Positions 1-8,831 of a DNA stretch of 57,500 nucleotides are shown here, in pieces. How positions within the stretch are numbered: position 1 is the stretch's first letter; each line of letters opens with the position of its first letter. The stretch spans positions 1 through 57,500 of the forward strand of contig NZ_CP009429.1 of assembly GCF_001314325.1 (NCBI RefSeq), in the 5' to 3' direction. The position numbers and the translations under genes are program-made. The DNA comes from Sphingopyxis macrogoltabida. GTDB taxonomy: Bacteria; Pseudomonadota; Alphaproteobacteria; Sphingomonadales; Sphingomonadaceae. A model generated the notes under the pieces. It had not been told where the DNA came from. It saw nothing but the letters and a program-made list of their open reading frames with translations, and ran no database searches.

Positions 1-5
1 CAAAG

Positions 6-37
6 GACCCGCCGGCATCGTCCGGCGGGTCTTTTTT
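6..37 (+). terminator. Rho-independent terminator upstream of the dnaA region
   Basis: A perfect 10-bp stem (GACCCGCCGG at 6-15 with CCGGCGGGTC at 22-31) closes a 6-nt loop and is followed by six T residues. It probably ends a gene lying before the window. In many alphaproteobacteria that gene would be rpsT, but this cannot be seen here. Confidence 0.85.
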
Positions 38-485
38 GCGTCCGCAGCGCGCGCGCGATTGTGACGCGGTCATGGCAATAGTGTTGCAGCGCGGTAAGTG
101 ACGGATTTACGGCGATTCGTTTCCTTGGGCTCCGACTGTCATAAATAAGGCACTGAAATAAAAGGATTAAATGACCCTTCGGCGATTTTCTGAGGGGTCA
201 GGTGAGTCAAGATTTTTATTTCAGTATTTTTACACGGCCGACCCTTGATCGACTCGCGGCGCCCTGACTAGACAGGGGTGTCGTCGGCCTTCGCCGGTGG
301 CCGCCACATCGACATGATTCGCATTTTTTCGGGCCCGTTGCCCGGGAAAGGATGCTTGCGCCTTGCCGCAGGCGCCGAATCGGCATGTGCCGGCCGCCCG
401 CGCTGTTTGATGACCGGGGGATTCGGGGGCGGTACGGCGTGACACAAAAGGGAATCGGCATGGTATCGACGCGGGAGCAAGGGCG
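38..485. other. dnaA upstream region with a nested inverted repeat
   Basis: No gene is supported in this 448-base stretch. It holds a locally AT-rich segment (about 140-235) with a perfect 11-bp inverted repeat, CTGAAATAAAA at 153-163 and TTTTATTTCAG at 214-224. This encloses a second 6-bp pair, TGACCC at 172-177 and GGGTCA at 195-200. No exact DnaA box was found. It probably contains the dnaA promoter and control sites, but no clear -35/-10 pair could be fixed. Confidence 0.5.
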
Positions 486-1847
486 ATGAGCGGCGATGCC
501 GCAACGCTCTGGCCGCGCGTCGCCGAAGGGCTGCGCCGCGACCTTGGCGCGCGTACCTTCGACCATTGGCTGAAGCCGGTGCGCTTCGCCGATTATTGCA
601 GCCTGTCGGGGGTGGTGACGCTCGAGACGGCGAGCCGCTTTTCGGCGAACTGGATCAACGAACGCTTCGGCGACCGGCTCGAACTCGCGTGGCGGCAGCA
701 TCTGCCCGCGGTGCGCAGCGTCGCGGTGCGCGGCGGGGCCGCCGCAGCCGACCGCGCCGCGATTCTCGCCCAGCCGCCGCTGCCCGCTTTCGAAGCGCCG
801 CAGGCGCCGGCGGCGAATCCGGCGCTGCTGAACTTCGATCCGCGCCTGTCGTTCGACCGCTTCGTCGTCGCGCGCTCGAACATCCTCGCCGCCAACGCCG
901 CGCGCCGCATGGCGATGGCCGAAGCGCCGCAATTCAACCCGCTCTACCTTTGCTCCGGCACCGGGCAGGGCAAGACGCACCTGCTCCACGCGATCGCGCA
1001 GGCCTATGCGCTGATCCATCCGACCGCGAACATCATCCTGATGTCGGCGGAAAAATTCATGCTCGAATTCGTCGGCGCGATGCGCGGCGGCGACATGATG
1101 GCGTTCAAGGCGCGGCTGCGCGCCGCCGACCTGCTGCTGCTCGACGATCTGCAGTTCGTGATCGGCAAGAATTCGACGCAGGAGGAATTGCTCCACACGA
1201 TCGACGACCTGATGACTGCGGGCAAGCGCCTCGTCGTCACCGCCGACCGTCCGCCGACGATGCTCGACGGGGTGGAGGCGCGGCTGCTGTCGCGGCTGGC
1301 CGGCGGGCTGGTCGCCGATATCGAGGCGCCCGAGGATGACCTCCGCGAACGGATCATCCGCCAGCGGCTCGCCGCGATGCCGATGGTCGAGGTGCCCGAC
1401 GACGTCGTCGCCTATCTGGTCAAGCATTTCACCCGCAACATCCGCGAGCTCGAAGGCGCGCTCAACAAGCTGCTCGCCTATGCGGCGCTCACCGGCGCGC
1501 GGCTCGACCTCGCGCTGGCCGAGGACCGGCTGGCCGAAAATGTCCGGAGCGCACGGCCGCGGATCACGGTCGACGAGATCCAGCGCGCGGTGTGCGCGCA
1601 TTACCGGCTCGACAAGAGCGAGATGGCGTCGAAGCGCCGCGTCCGCGCGATCGCGCGCCCGCGTCAGGTCGCGATGTATCTCGCCAAGGAACTGACCCCG
1701 CGCTCCTATCCCGAAATCGGGCGGCGCTTCGGCGGCCGCGACCATTCGACCGTGATCCACGCGGTGCGCACGGTCGAGGCGCTGCGCGTCAGCGACAGCG
1801 AACTCGACGCCGAGATCGCGGCAATCCGGCGCGCGCTCAACAGTTGA
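486..1847 (+). CDS. dnaA: Chromosomal replication initiator DnaA
   Basis: This AAA+ initiator binds DnaA boxes at the origin and opens the duplex. The 453-residue product has an N-terminal domain (about 1-95), a short variable linker, the ATPase core with Walker A SGTGQGKT at 157-164 and Walker B LLLLDDLQF near 216-224, and the C-terminal DNA-binding domain with the signature RDHSTVIHA near 418-426. The length is normal for the family. GGAG at 473-476 gives a good ribosome site before the ATG. DnaA-box-like 9-mers begin at its stop codon, which suggests possible autoregulation or DnaA titration. It stands alone, without dnaN or recF next to it, which is usual in alphaproteobacteria. Confidence 0.97.
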   Translation: MSGDAATLWPRVAEGLRRDLGARTFDHWLKPVRFADYCSLSGVVTLETASRFSANWINERFGDRLELAWRQHLPAVRSVAVRGGAAAADRAAILAQPPLPAFEAPQAPAANPALLNFDPRLSFDRFVVARSNILAANAARRMAMAEAPQFNPLYLCSGTGQGKTHLLHAIAQAYALIHPTANIILMSAEKFMLEFVGAMRGGDMMAFKARLRAADLLLLDDLQFVIGKNSTQEELLHTIDDLMTAGKRLVVTADRPPTMLDGVEARLLSRLAGGLVADIEAPEDDLRERIIRQRLAAMPMVEVPDDVVAYLVKHFTRNIRELEGALNKLLAYAALTGARLDLALAEDRLAENVRSARPRITVDEIQRAVCAHYRLDKSEMASKRRVRAIARPRQVAMYLAKELTPRSYPEIGRRFGGRDHSTVIHAVRTVEALRVSDSELDAEIAAIRRALNS

Positions 1848-1888
1848 TCCACAGGCTTCTGCCGGACTTATCCCCGGACTTGTCCACA
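1845..1888 (+). promoter_or_regulatory. Cluster of three degenerate DnaA boxes
   Basis: Three same-strand 9-mers resemble the consensus TTATCCACA: TGATCCACA at 1845-1853 (8/9), TTATCCCCG at 1868-1876 (7/9) and TTGTCCACA at 1880-1888 (8/9). The first overlaps the dnaA stop codon. They could titrate DnaA or take part in control. Binding is inferred only from similarity to the consensus. Confidence 0.45.
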
Positions 1889-1905
1889 CGTCGGCGCCGG
1901 GCATG

Positions 1906-1940
1906 AAAAAGTCCGCCTTCCTGTCGGAGGGCGGGCTTTT
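1906..1940. terminator. Bidirectional terminator between dnaA and the DUF4136 gene
   Basis: The hairpin pairs AAAAGTCCGCC with GGCGGGCTTTT around a short CCTGTCGG-type loop. It carries an A-tract on the left and a T-tract on the right, so it can end transcription from either side. It sits between the convergent dnaA and DUF4136 lipoprotein genes, where such a terminator is expected. Confidence 0.8.
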
Positions 1941-1957
1941 CGCTTTCTGCGGGTGGC

Positions 1958-2635
1958 TCAGCCCTTTTCGGGCGGTGCCACCGTGATGCGCACCCGTTCG
2001 CCCGAATTGCCGGGGAAGTTGGTGAACATCGCCTCGATCAGGTTCGGGACGATCTGCTGCAGATTATTGTCGCGCGACTGCGCCTCGGCGCGGCCCTCGA
2101 ACAGGCGGTAGCCGTCCGACGCGCGGTTGATCTGCAACTGCATGCCGCTGGTATAGACGGTGTAGCTGCTGACGTCGTTATAGCCCCAGCCGGGGCCCCA
2201 CATGAACGGGTCGCTCCAGCCATAGACATAGCGGCGGCCGCGCGGCCCGCGGACGATCACCGGGCGATAGAAGCCGCCGCCGTAATAGCCGCCCCAGGGG
2301 CCGCCGAAGCCGGGGCTCGAGACCACCCGCTCGCGGCCCTTGTCGACGCCATAGTCCATCCGCACCAGCATATCGGGCCGTTCGCCCGACGCGGCCGGGC
2401 GATAGCCATAACGCGTCAGTTCGCCGGCGACGATGCTCGCATATTGATTGAATTCGATCCCGCCCTGCAACGCGGGGTCGCTCGATTCGATCGCGAAGCT
2501 CTGGCCCTGCGGGGCGGGAAGCTGCGTCTGGAAACGCGCCACATCGGCTTTGAACGGCGTTGCGCACCCGGCCAGCGCCAGTGCCGCGCCCGTCATGGCG
2601 GCAAGGCCTAGCCGCCGGAGGTTCATCTTGCTCAT
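1958..2635 (-). CDS. DUF4136 domain lipoprotein
   Basis: This is a predicted lipoprotein of about 225 residues. The N-terminus MSKMNLRRLGLAAMTG leads into a lipobox (ALAGC), so lipid attachment at that cysteine is expected. The mature part looks like DUF4136: an early 'fkaDVARFQT' strand, a glycine- and tyrosine-rich middle (GPWGGYYGGGFYRP) and a C-terminal domain ending in a VAPPEKG tail. The start at 2635 was chosen because GGAG lies 7 nt upstream. An ATG two codons earlier is possible, but its spacing is only 1 nt. The function of DUF4136 proteins is unknown; envelope location is inferred from the lipobox. Confidence 0.8.
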   Translation of the reverse strand: MSKMNLRRLGLAAMTGAALALAGCATPFKADVARFQTQLPAPQGQSFAIESSDPALQGGIEFNQYASIVAGELTRYGYRPAASGERPDMLVRMDYGVDKGRERVVSSPGFGGPWGGYYGGGFYRPVIVRGPRGRRYVYGWSDPFMWGPGWGYNDVSSYTVYTSGMQLQINRASDGYRLFEGRAEAQSRDNNLQQIVPNLIEAMFTNFPGNSGERVRITVAPPEKG

Positions 2636-2768
2636 CTTCATGCTCCGTGATTCGATGCGCATATGTATCGCACTCATATAGCATGACTACGCCGATGCGA
2701 CTTAACCTTGGTTGAACCCGTTTCGTCGCAACTTCGTTCCCGGCCGGTTCTCCGTCGCCGCTGTCATT

Positions 2769-3785
2769 TCAGCGACATAGGCCGAGTATGCCATAAGTGG
2801 CGTCGAGCGTCGGTTTTGCAAGGGCGCGCGCCTTGCCGGCGCCCTTTTCCAATATCGCGTCGAGCGTCGCATGATCGTCCTTGAGCGCGACGAAGCGCGC
2901 GTTGATCGGCCCTAGCTTTTCGACCAGCAATTCGCCGAGTGCGGGTTTGAACGCGCCGAAGCCCTTGCCCGCGAAATCGCCGAGCACTGCATCGACCGAA
3001 ACATCGGCGAAGGTCGCATAAATGCCGACGAGATTCTTCGCCTCGGGCCGTCCCTCCAGCCCCGCCGCTTCGGACGGCAGCGGCTCGGGGTCGGTCTTCG
3101 CTTTGCGCACCTTCTGCATCATCGTGTCGGCGTCGTCGGTCAGGTTGATCCGGCTCATGTCCGACGGGTCCGATTTCGACATTTTCGCCGATCCGTCGCG
3201 CAGGCTCATGATCCGCGCCGCGCCCGGCGGGATGATCGGTTCGGGCAGGGTGAAGACCGGCGCCTCGGGGCTTGCGTAATCGTTGTTGAACTTCTGTGCG
3301 ATGTCGCGCGCGAGCTCAAGATGCTGCTTCTGGTCTTCGCCGACCGGGACATGCGTCGCCTGATAGAGCAGCACGTCGGCTGCCTGCAGCACGGGATAGG
3401 TATAGAGCGCCGCCGACGCGCTTTCGCGATTCTTGCCCGACTTGTCCTTGAACTGCGTCATCCGGTTGAGCCAGCCGAGCCGCGCGGTGCCGTTGAGCAG
3501 CCATTGCAGTTCGGCATGCGCCGGCACGCGTGCCTGGTTGAACAGCGTCGAACGATCGGGATCGATCCCGCAGGCGACGAGCGCCGCAGTCATCGCGCGG
3601 GTGTTCGCGGTCAGGTCGGCGGGGACATGCGGCATCGACAGCGCGTGAAGGTCGGCAAGGAAGAACAGGCAGTCGCCGCCGCCCTCCGCGACCTCGTCCT
3701 GCATCCGCACCCAGTTGCGGATCGCGCCCAGATAATTGCCAAGGTGCAAATTTCCGGTGGGCTGGATGCCCGATACGATCCGCAT
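2769..3785 (-). CDS. trpS: Tryptophanyl-tRNA synthetase
   Basis: This class I synthetase charges tRNA-Trp with tryptophan in the cytoplasm. The 338-residue length is normal. The HIGH-type motif appears as PTGNLHLGNY (residues 9-18) and the KMSKS loop as KMSKSD from residue 201. The start MRIVSGIQPTGNLHLGNY is typical of the family. It lies 3 nt downstream of murJ on the same strand, so the two are almost certainly cotranscribed. Confidence 0.97.
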   Translation of the reverse strand: MRIVSGIQPTGNLHLGNYLGAIRNWVRMQDEVAEGGGDCLFFLADLHALSMPHVPADLTANTRAMTAALVACGIDPDRSTLFNQARVPAHAELQWLLNGTARLGWLNRMTQFKDKSGKNRESASAALYTYPVLQAADVLLYQATHVPVGEDQKQHLELARDIAQKFNNDYASPEAPVFTLPEPIIPPGAARIMSLRDGSAKMSKSDPSDMSRINLTDDADTMMQKVRKAKTDPEPLPSEAAGLEGRPEAKNLVGIYATFADVSVDAVLGDFAGKGFGAFKPALGELLVEKLGPINARFVALKDDHATLDAILEKGAGKARALAKPTLDATYGILGLCR

Positions 3786-3788
3786 GGT

Positions 3789-5396
3789 CTACTCCTGTTC
3801 TGGCGCCGATACTTTCGCGCGCCGCCGCGTGAGCATGGCGAGGAGATCCTTGTCAAGCGCGCCGACGAGGAAGGCGGCGGCGAAAAAGGCCGCGCCGCCC
3901 GCGGCGACGAGCGCCCCGAGCGACCAGATGCGGTCGAACACCCCGGCGCCATAATAAGGCGCGAGCCTCGGCATCATCCACCACAGCAGCGCCGACATGG
4001 CGGCCACGGCGACGATCTGGCGTGCAATCTTGCCCGCGAGTTTCGTGGTGAAATGGAACCAGCCGCGGCGGTGGAGGACGGTGTAGAGCAAGAGGCAGTT
4101 GATGCTCGCCGACACCGCGGTCGCCGCGGCGAGCCCGACGATGCCGTACCGCTCGACGACATAGAGGTTGATCGCGATGTTGATGATCAGCGAGGCGAGC
4201 GCGGTCCACACCGGCGTGCGCATATCCTCGCGCGCGAAAAAGCCGGGGTTGAGGATCTTGACGATGACATAGGCGGGCAGCCCGGCGACCAGCGCGACGA
4301 CGATGTTCGCCATGATCGCGCCGTCGGCGGCGGTGAACTTGCCACCGACGAAGAAGGCGGCGGTGAAGGCGGGGGCGCAGATCGCGAGCGCCGCGGCGGC
4401 GGGCAGGGTCAGCAGCGTCGCCATCTCGAACGCATTGCCCTGCAATCGCTGCGCCTCGGCGGCATCGCCCGAATGGATATGGCGCGACAGCATCGGCAGG
4501 ATCGCGGTGCCGAGCGCGATGCCGACGATGCCGAGCGGCATCTGGTTCAGCCGGTCGGCGAGCTTGAGCAGGGTCAGCGATCCCTGCGGCAGGCTGGTCG
4601 CGAAGAAGGTGTCGACGAACTGGCTGATCTGATAGATGCCGGCGCCGAAGGTCGCGGGCAGGATCAGCAGGCCGAGCTTCTTCACCTCGGGCGTGAAGCG
4701 CGGCAGGCGCCAGTGGAGGCGGAGCCCGGCGCGGCGCACCGACCAGATCAGATAGGTGAGCTGTGCCACCCCGGCGAGGCTGACCGACACGGCGAGCGCG
4801 ATCGCGACGATGCGGTCGTCATGCCCCGGCCCGCGCAGCCACGCGCCGGTCAATATGCCGCCGATCAGCACGATGTTGAGCAGCACCGGCGCAAAGGCGC
4901 CCGGTGCGAAGCGCGACCGCGCGTTGAGCAGGCCCGACAGCATCGCGACGAGGCTGACCAGCGCCAGATAGGGAAAGGTCAGGCGGCTCAGGAGCACCGC
5001 GAGGTCGAACTTGCCCGGCACCTCCTGGAAATCGCGCGCGAGGATCCACACGATGCCCGGCATCGCGATCATCATCAGCCCCGAAAAGGCGAGCAATACC
5101 CAGAGGAACACCGACAAGACGTCATCGGCGAATTTCGCCGCGGCCTCCTCGCCGCCGCCCTCGCTCTCGGCCTTGTGCAGCGCGCGGCTGTACATCGGCA
5201 CGAAGGCGACCGAGAAGGCGCCCTCGGCGAACAGGCGGCGAAAGGTGTTGGGGAGGGTGAAGGCGAGCTGGAAGGCGTCGGCGGCCAGCCCGGCACCCAG
5301 CACGCGGGCGAGCAGCATGTCGCGCGCAAAGCCGAAGATGCGGCTGACCAAGGTCAGCCCGCCGATCGTCCCGACGCTTTTGACCAGGCTGGTCAA
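3789..5396 (-). CDS. murJ: Lipid II flippase MurJ
   Basis: This is a MATE/MOP-superfamily inner-membrane transporter that moves lipid II across the membrane for peptidoglycan synthesis. The 535-residue protein begins MTSLVKSVGTIGGLTLVSRIFGFARD, the conserved MurJ N-terminus with the R-FGF-RD motif, and is hydrophobic throughout, consistent with about 14 membrane helices. A central FVPMYSRALH segment followed by a charged loop is also typical. It is followed within 3 nt by trpS and preceded by secB on the same strand. The secB-murJ-trpS order suggests one operon. Confidence 0.95.
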   Translation of the reverse strand: MTSLVKSVGTIGGLTLVSRIFGFARDMLLARVLGAGLAADAFQLAFTLPNTFRRLFAEGAFSVAFVPMYSRALHKAESEGGGEEAAAKFADDVLSVFLWVLLAFSGLMMIAMPGIVWILARDFQEVPGKFDLAVLLSRLTFPYLALVSLVAMLSGLLNARSRFAPGAFAPVLLNIVLIGGILTGAWLRGPGHDDRIVAIALAVSVSLAGVAQLTYLIWSVRRAGLRLHWRLPRFTPEVKKLGLLILPATFGAGIYQISQFVDTFFATSLPQGSLTLLKLADRLNQMPLGIVGIALGTAILPMLSRHIHSGDAAEAQRLQGNAFEMATLLTLPAAAALAICAPAFTAAFFVGGKFTAADGAIMANIVVALVAGLPAYVIVKILNPGFFAREDMRTPVWTALASLIINIAINLYVVERYGIVGLAAATAVSASINCLLLYTVLHRRGWFHFTTKLAGKIARQIVAVAAMSALLWWMMPRLAPYYGAGVFDRIWSLGALVAAGGAAFFAAAFLVGALDKDLLAMLTRRRAKVSAPEQE

Positions 5397-5423
5397 GCCG
5401 CGCGCCCGCCCCGCAGGATCGCT

Positions 5424-5942
5424 TTAGGCTTCGCCGACCGGCGCCGGGATGTCGGCCTGACCTTCGCCCTGCGCCTGAACCTGCTGCATGAACAGGCCGT
5501 GGAAATCGATCGGTTCGAGGAGCAACGGCGGGAAACCGCCGTCGCGGACCGCATCGGCGATCACGCGGCGCGCGAAGGGAAACAGGATGCGCGGCGCTTC
5601 GGCGAGGAAGAAGGGCTGGAGCTGGTCGTCGGGCACGTTGCGGACGCCGAACAGGCCGGCATATTTGAGATCGACGACGAACGCCGTGCCCTCGTCGCCC
5701 TTCGACGTCACATCGACCTTCAGCGCGACTTCGTACAGATTGTCGCCGACGCCTTCGGCGCTGATGTTGAACTGGACGTCGAGCTGCGGTGCCGACTGCC
5801 ACTGATAGACGGCGGGCGCGTTCGGGTTTTCGAACGACATGTCCTTCACATATTGCGAAATCAGGCCGATCGCGGGGCTCGTATCCTCGCCGTTGGGCTG
5901 CAGGGCGGGGTTATTGAGGTCGCTGCTGGTCTCTTCGGCCAT
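5424..5942 (-). CDS. secB: Protein-export chaperone SecB
   Basis: SecB is a cytoplasmic tetrameric chaperone that keeps preproteins unfolded and hands them to SecA. The 172-residue protein has the family hallmarks ISQYVKDMSFENPNAP near the N-terminus, the strand-forming 'QLDVQFNISAE' segment and a C-terminal region with GGFPPLLLEPIDF. It ends in an alanine- and glutamine-rich tail. ATG at 5942 is preferred over a TTG two codons upstream. It is divergent from the Tim44-like gene across about 260 bp. Confidence 0.95.
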   Translation of the reverse strand: MAEETSSDLNNPALQPNGEDTSPAIGLISQYVKDMSFENPNAPAVYQWQSAPQLDVQFNISAEGVGDNLYEVALKVDVTSKGDEGTAFVVDLKYAGLFGVRNVPDDQLQPFFLAEAPRILFPFARRVIADAVRDGGFPPLLLEPIDFHGLFMQQVQAQGEGQADIPAPVGEA

Positions 5943-6141
5943 GGTCAAGTCTTTCGTCTGGAAATCGAAGGAAGGATCGGCACCGTCAGCCGGATGGCCC
6001 CGCCGCCGGAAAGTTGCGGCGGCGCTTAGCAGCGCCGCGCGACCAGCACAATGGGCGTCCGTCCGGGGCAGTCCGGGCGCTTGCCCGCAACCGTCGGGCG
6101 CGCCAGACGTTGACCTGTCGCGCGCGCCAAGTCATGGAGAT

Positions 6142-6170
6142 TTGAAACATTGGCGCGCATCGCCTATGTT
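6142..6170 (+). promoter_or_regulatory. Predicted sigma-70-type promoter for the Tim44-mltA-smr operon
   Basis: TTGAAA at 6142-6147 and TATGTT at 6165-6170 are separated by exactly 17 nt, close to consensus spacing. They lie about 40 nt before the GTG start of the Tim44-like gene and are the best promoter match in the secB divergent region. Confidence 0.6.
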
Positions 6171-6208
6171 AAGCCCGATTATTCTATCGCCGCATTGGAC
6201 ATTTGCCC

Positions 6209-6877
6209 GTGACCGCTTTTTCGATCGTCTTGCTCGCCATGATTGCCGCCTTTCTCGGCATGCGGCTTTATTCGGTGCTCGGCAAGCGCACGGGGCACGA
6301 ACAGGAACCCGTGCTGCCGCGCCGCGACGACCGTGCGGCGCCCGCTCCGGTCCGTCTCGACGACGGCGATGCGCCGGCGACGACGCAGGGTGGCGCGGCC
6401 GATACTTCGGGGCTCGTCTATGAGCCTGCCGCCGAAACCGGGCTGCGCGCGCTGCTCGCCGCCGACCGCCATTTCGACGCCGGCCGCTTCATGGAAGGCG
6501 CCGAATCGGCCTATCGCATGATCCTCGAAGCCTATTGGAGCGGCGACCGTGACACGCTGCGCGACCTGTGCGACGACGACAGCTACGAAGCGTTCGCCGA
6601 AGCGATCGCGGCGCGCGAGGCACGCGGCGAAAAGCTCGACAACCGCCTGATCGGGATCGATTCGGCCAAGATCACTGCCGTCGACCTGCATCGCAACGAA
6701 GCGCGGGTCACCGTGCGTTATCGTGCCGACATCAGCGCGATCACCCGCGATGCCGACGGCCGGATGATCGCCGGGTCGATGAGCGATGCGTCGGCGACCG
6801 ACGATCTGTGGACTTTCCGCCGCACGATCGGCAGCAGCGACCCCAACTGGCTGCTCGACGAAGCCGAAGCAGCCTGA
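6209..6877 (+). CDS. Tim44/TimA-family membrane-anchored protein
   Basis: The product is about 222 residues with one N-terminal transmembrane helix (TAFSIVLLAMIAAFLGMRLY), a linker rich in charged residues and a C-terminal domain resembling Tim44-like proteins: 'AESAYRMILEAYWSGDRDTLRDLCDDDSYEAF' and later a VTVRYRADI strand. In mitochondria Tim44 tethers Hsp70 to the import channel; the bacterial role is less clear, perhaps membrane-associated quality control. GTG at 6209 is taken as the start, with GGA 9 nt upstream; a TTG at 6203 is possible. It lies divergent from secB and just before mltA. Confidence 0.85.
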   Translation: MTAFSIVLLAMIAAFLGMRLYSVLGKRTGHEQEPVLPRRDDRAAPAPVRLDDGDAPATTQGGAADTSGLVYEPAAETGLRALLAADRHFDAGRFMEGAESAYRMILEAYWSGDRDTLRDLCDDDSYEAFAEAIAAREARGEKLDNRLIGIDSAKITAVDLHRNEARVTVRYRADISAITRDADGRMIAGSMSDASATDDLWTFRRTIGSSDPNWLLDEAEAA

Positions 6878-6896
6878 GCCGGTGCCCGTAGCGGTG

Positions 6897-8240
6897 ATGG
6901 CGCGACGCGCGCGCGCTTTCGGATTCGCATCCTTGCTGGCGCTGCCGCTGCTCGCCGGCTGTGCATCGATTGTTCCCGATGCCGGGGCGGGCCCGGTTGC
7001 CGCCAATCCGCCGCCTGCGAGCGGCAAACCGGCGCCGACTCCGACATCGACTCAAGCGCCGACCGGCCCGGTTCGCCCCTATCAACCGCGTCCGTCCGAA
7101 AGCGGCGTCGTCGCGGCGAAGCCGATCCCGGCGACGCCCAATCCCGCGCTCCCCGCGGCGCCGGTCCCCGTCGGTGCGACGACCGCTGCGACGAGCGGCG
7201 TCATTGCCGGGCCGGCGTTCGACAAGCTCGGTGTGTCGGCGGCGCAGGCGAAGGCCGCGCTCGCCGCCTTCCGGCTGAGCTGTCCGTCGGCGCAGCGCCG
7301 CGCCGACGCCAGCGGGCTGACGCAAAATGCCGACTGGGCCGAAAGCTGCAACGCGGCGAAGGGCTGGGCCGACGATGACGCGAGCGCCTTTTTCGCGCGC
7401 TATTTCGGTACCGTGCAGGTCGGCGCGGGTGCTGCTTTCGTCACTGGCTATTACGAACCCGAAATCGCCGGATCGCGAACGAAGCGCGCGGGATACGACG
7501 TGCCGATCTATCGCCGTCCGAACGATCTGGTCGACGTCGATCTCGGCCAGTTTTCGGCCGACCTCAAGGGGAAGAAGATCCGCGGCCGCGTCGAGGGTAC
7601 GAATTTCGTCCCCTATTACGACCGCACGACGATCGAACGCGGCGCGCTCGAAGGGCGCGGGCTCGAGATCGCCTGGGCGGCCGACGCGGCCGAATTTTTC
7701 TTCCTGCAGGTGCAGGGTTCGGGCCGCCTGCGCCTCCCCGACGGCGGCGTGATGCGCATCGGTTACGACAGCCAGAACGGCCGCGACTATGTCGGGATCG
7801 GCAAGCTGCTGCTCGACCGCGGCGAACTGCAAAGCGGGCAGGCGTCGATGCAGGGCATCCTTGCCTATCTGCGCGCCGATCCGGTGCGCGGCGCGGCGGT
7901 GATGAACGAGAATCCGAGCTGGGTCTTCTTCCGCGAGATCACCGGCCCGGGACCGCTCGGAGCGCTCGGGGTTCCGGTGACCGGCCGGGCGAGCGTCGCC
8001 GCCGATCCCAAATATGTGCCGCTCGGCGCTCCGGTCTTCCTGTCGCTCGACCGCGCCGAACCCAATGGGCTGTGGATCGCGCAGGATACCGGCGGCGCGA
8101 TCAAGGGCGCCAACCGCTTCGACAGCTTCTGGGGCGCGGGCGACGAAGCGCGCGCGATTGCCGGCGGCATGTCGGGGCGCGGTTCGGCGCTGCTGCTGTT
8201 GCCGCGCGCCAGCATCGCGCGGCTGATCCCCGCGCGCTGA
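6897..8240 (+). CDS. mltA: Membrane-bound lytic transglycosylase A (MltA)
   Basis: MltA cleaves the glycan strands of peptidoglycan, leaving 1,6-anhydroMurNAc ends. The roughly 447-residue product starts MARRARAFGFASLLALPLLAGC, a signal peptide with lipobox, so it should be a lipoprotein. A proline- and alanine-rich linker (about 25-100) precedes the MltA barrel domain ('FVTGYYEPEIAGS') and a C-terminal 3D domain with DTGGAIKG and FDSFWGAG, which carry the conserved aspartates. ATG at 6897 was chosen because it opens the signal peptide. It follows the Tim44-like gene by 19 nt and precedes smr by 6 nt. Confidence 0.93.
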   Translation: MARRARAFGFASLLALPLLAGCASIVPDAGAGPVAANPPPASGKPAPTPTSTQAPTGPVRPYQPRPSESGVVAAKPIPATPNPALPAAPVPVGATTAATSGVIAGPAFDKLGVSAAQAKAALAAFRLSCPSAQRRADASGLTQNADWAESCNAAKGWADDDASAFFARYFGTVQVGAGAAFVTGYYEPEIAGSRTKRAGYDVPIYRRPNDLVDVDLGQFSADLKGKKIRGRVEGTNFVPYYDRTTIERGALEGRGLEIAWAADAAEFFFLQVQGSGRLRLPDGGVMRIGYDSQNGRDYVGIGKLLLDRGELQSGQASMQGILAYLRADPVRGAAVMNENPSWVFFREITGPGPLGALGVPVTGRASVAADPKYVPLGAPVFLSLDRAEPNGLWIAQDTGGAIKGANRFDSFWGAGDEARAIAGGMSGRGSALLLLPRASIARLIPAR

Positions 8241-8246
8241 CGCGCC

Positions 8247-8822
8247 ATGGGACGGCGGCTCGCTCCCGAAGAAAACGCGCTCTGGAAAAAGGTCGCCGCG
8301 ACGGTCGAACCGCTGCGCAAACGCGCGCCGGTACTCGATCCCGCCGCGCCGCCGACCGTGCGCCCGCCGAAGGTGTCGCCCCGCACCCCGGTCACTCCCG
8401 CCGCCGCGCCGCGTCCGGCACCGAAGCTGCCGCCGCCGCGCCGTACGCATCAGACCGCAACGCTCGACGGCCATTGGGACCGGCGGCTGCGCAAGGGGCT
8501 TGTTCGCCCCGACATGAGCATCGACCTGCACGGGCACACGCTCGCGTCGGCGCAGGCGCTGCTCGACGATGCGATCGGCCGCGCGCTGCTGCGCGGCGCG
8601 CGCGTGCTGCTCGTCGTCGCGGGCCGCCTCCGCCCCGGCGCCGACCGCTTGCCGACGATGCACGGCGATCCGCGTCCGCGCGGCGCGATCCGCGCTTCGC
8701 TGCCCGACTGGCTCGCTTATTCGCCTTATGCCGACGCGATCGTCGCGCTGCGCCCCGCGCACATCAGCCACGGCGGCGCGGGGGCGGTTTATGTGATCCT
8801 GCGGCGCGCCAGGGAAGATTAG
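8247..8822 (+). CDS. Smr/MutS2-type domain protein
   Basis: The 191-residue protein has a basic, proline-rich N-terminal half and a C-terminal Smr domain. The domain opens with the signature SIDLHGHTLASAQALL near 92-107, followed by 'ARVLLVVAGRL' and a GAVYVILRR end. Smr domains are nicking or RNA-cleaving nucleases in some families; for stand-alone alphaproteobacterial proteins the substrate is not established. It lies 6 nt after mltA, so it is the last gene of the Tim44-mltA-smr operon. Its stop is only 9 nt from the convergent dapE stop. Confidence 0.88.
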   Translation: MGRRLAPEENALWKKVAATVEPLRKRAPVLDPAAPPTVRPPKVSPRTPVTPAAAPRPAPKLPPPRRTHQTATLDGHWDRRLRKGLVRPDMSIDLHGHTLASAQALLDDAIGRALLRGARVLLVVAGRLRPGADRLPTMHGDPRPRGAIRASLPDWLAYSPYADAIVALRPAHISHGGAGAVYVILRRARED

Positions 8823-8831
8823 GCGCCAGGA

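Noticed and set aside
1845..1888. Chromosomal origin oriC
   Set aside because: Only degenerate boxes and no AT-rich unwinding region or origin marker genes such as hemE, parA or gidA; listed as a possible DnaA-binding cluster only.
216..1904. Long open frame antisense to dnaA
   Set aside because: Arginine-, aspartate- and histidine-rich translation typical of the reverse strand of GC-rich genes; dnaA on the plus strand is certain.
3321..6029. Very long plus-strand open frame opposite trpS, murJ and secB
   Set aside because: It spans three well-identified genes on the other strand, and its composition (R, D, E, H, Q rich) is that of an antisense shadow.
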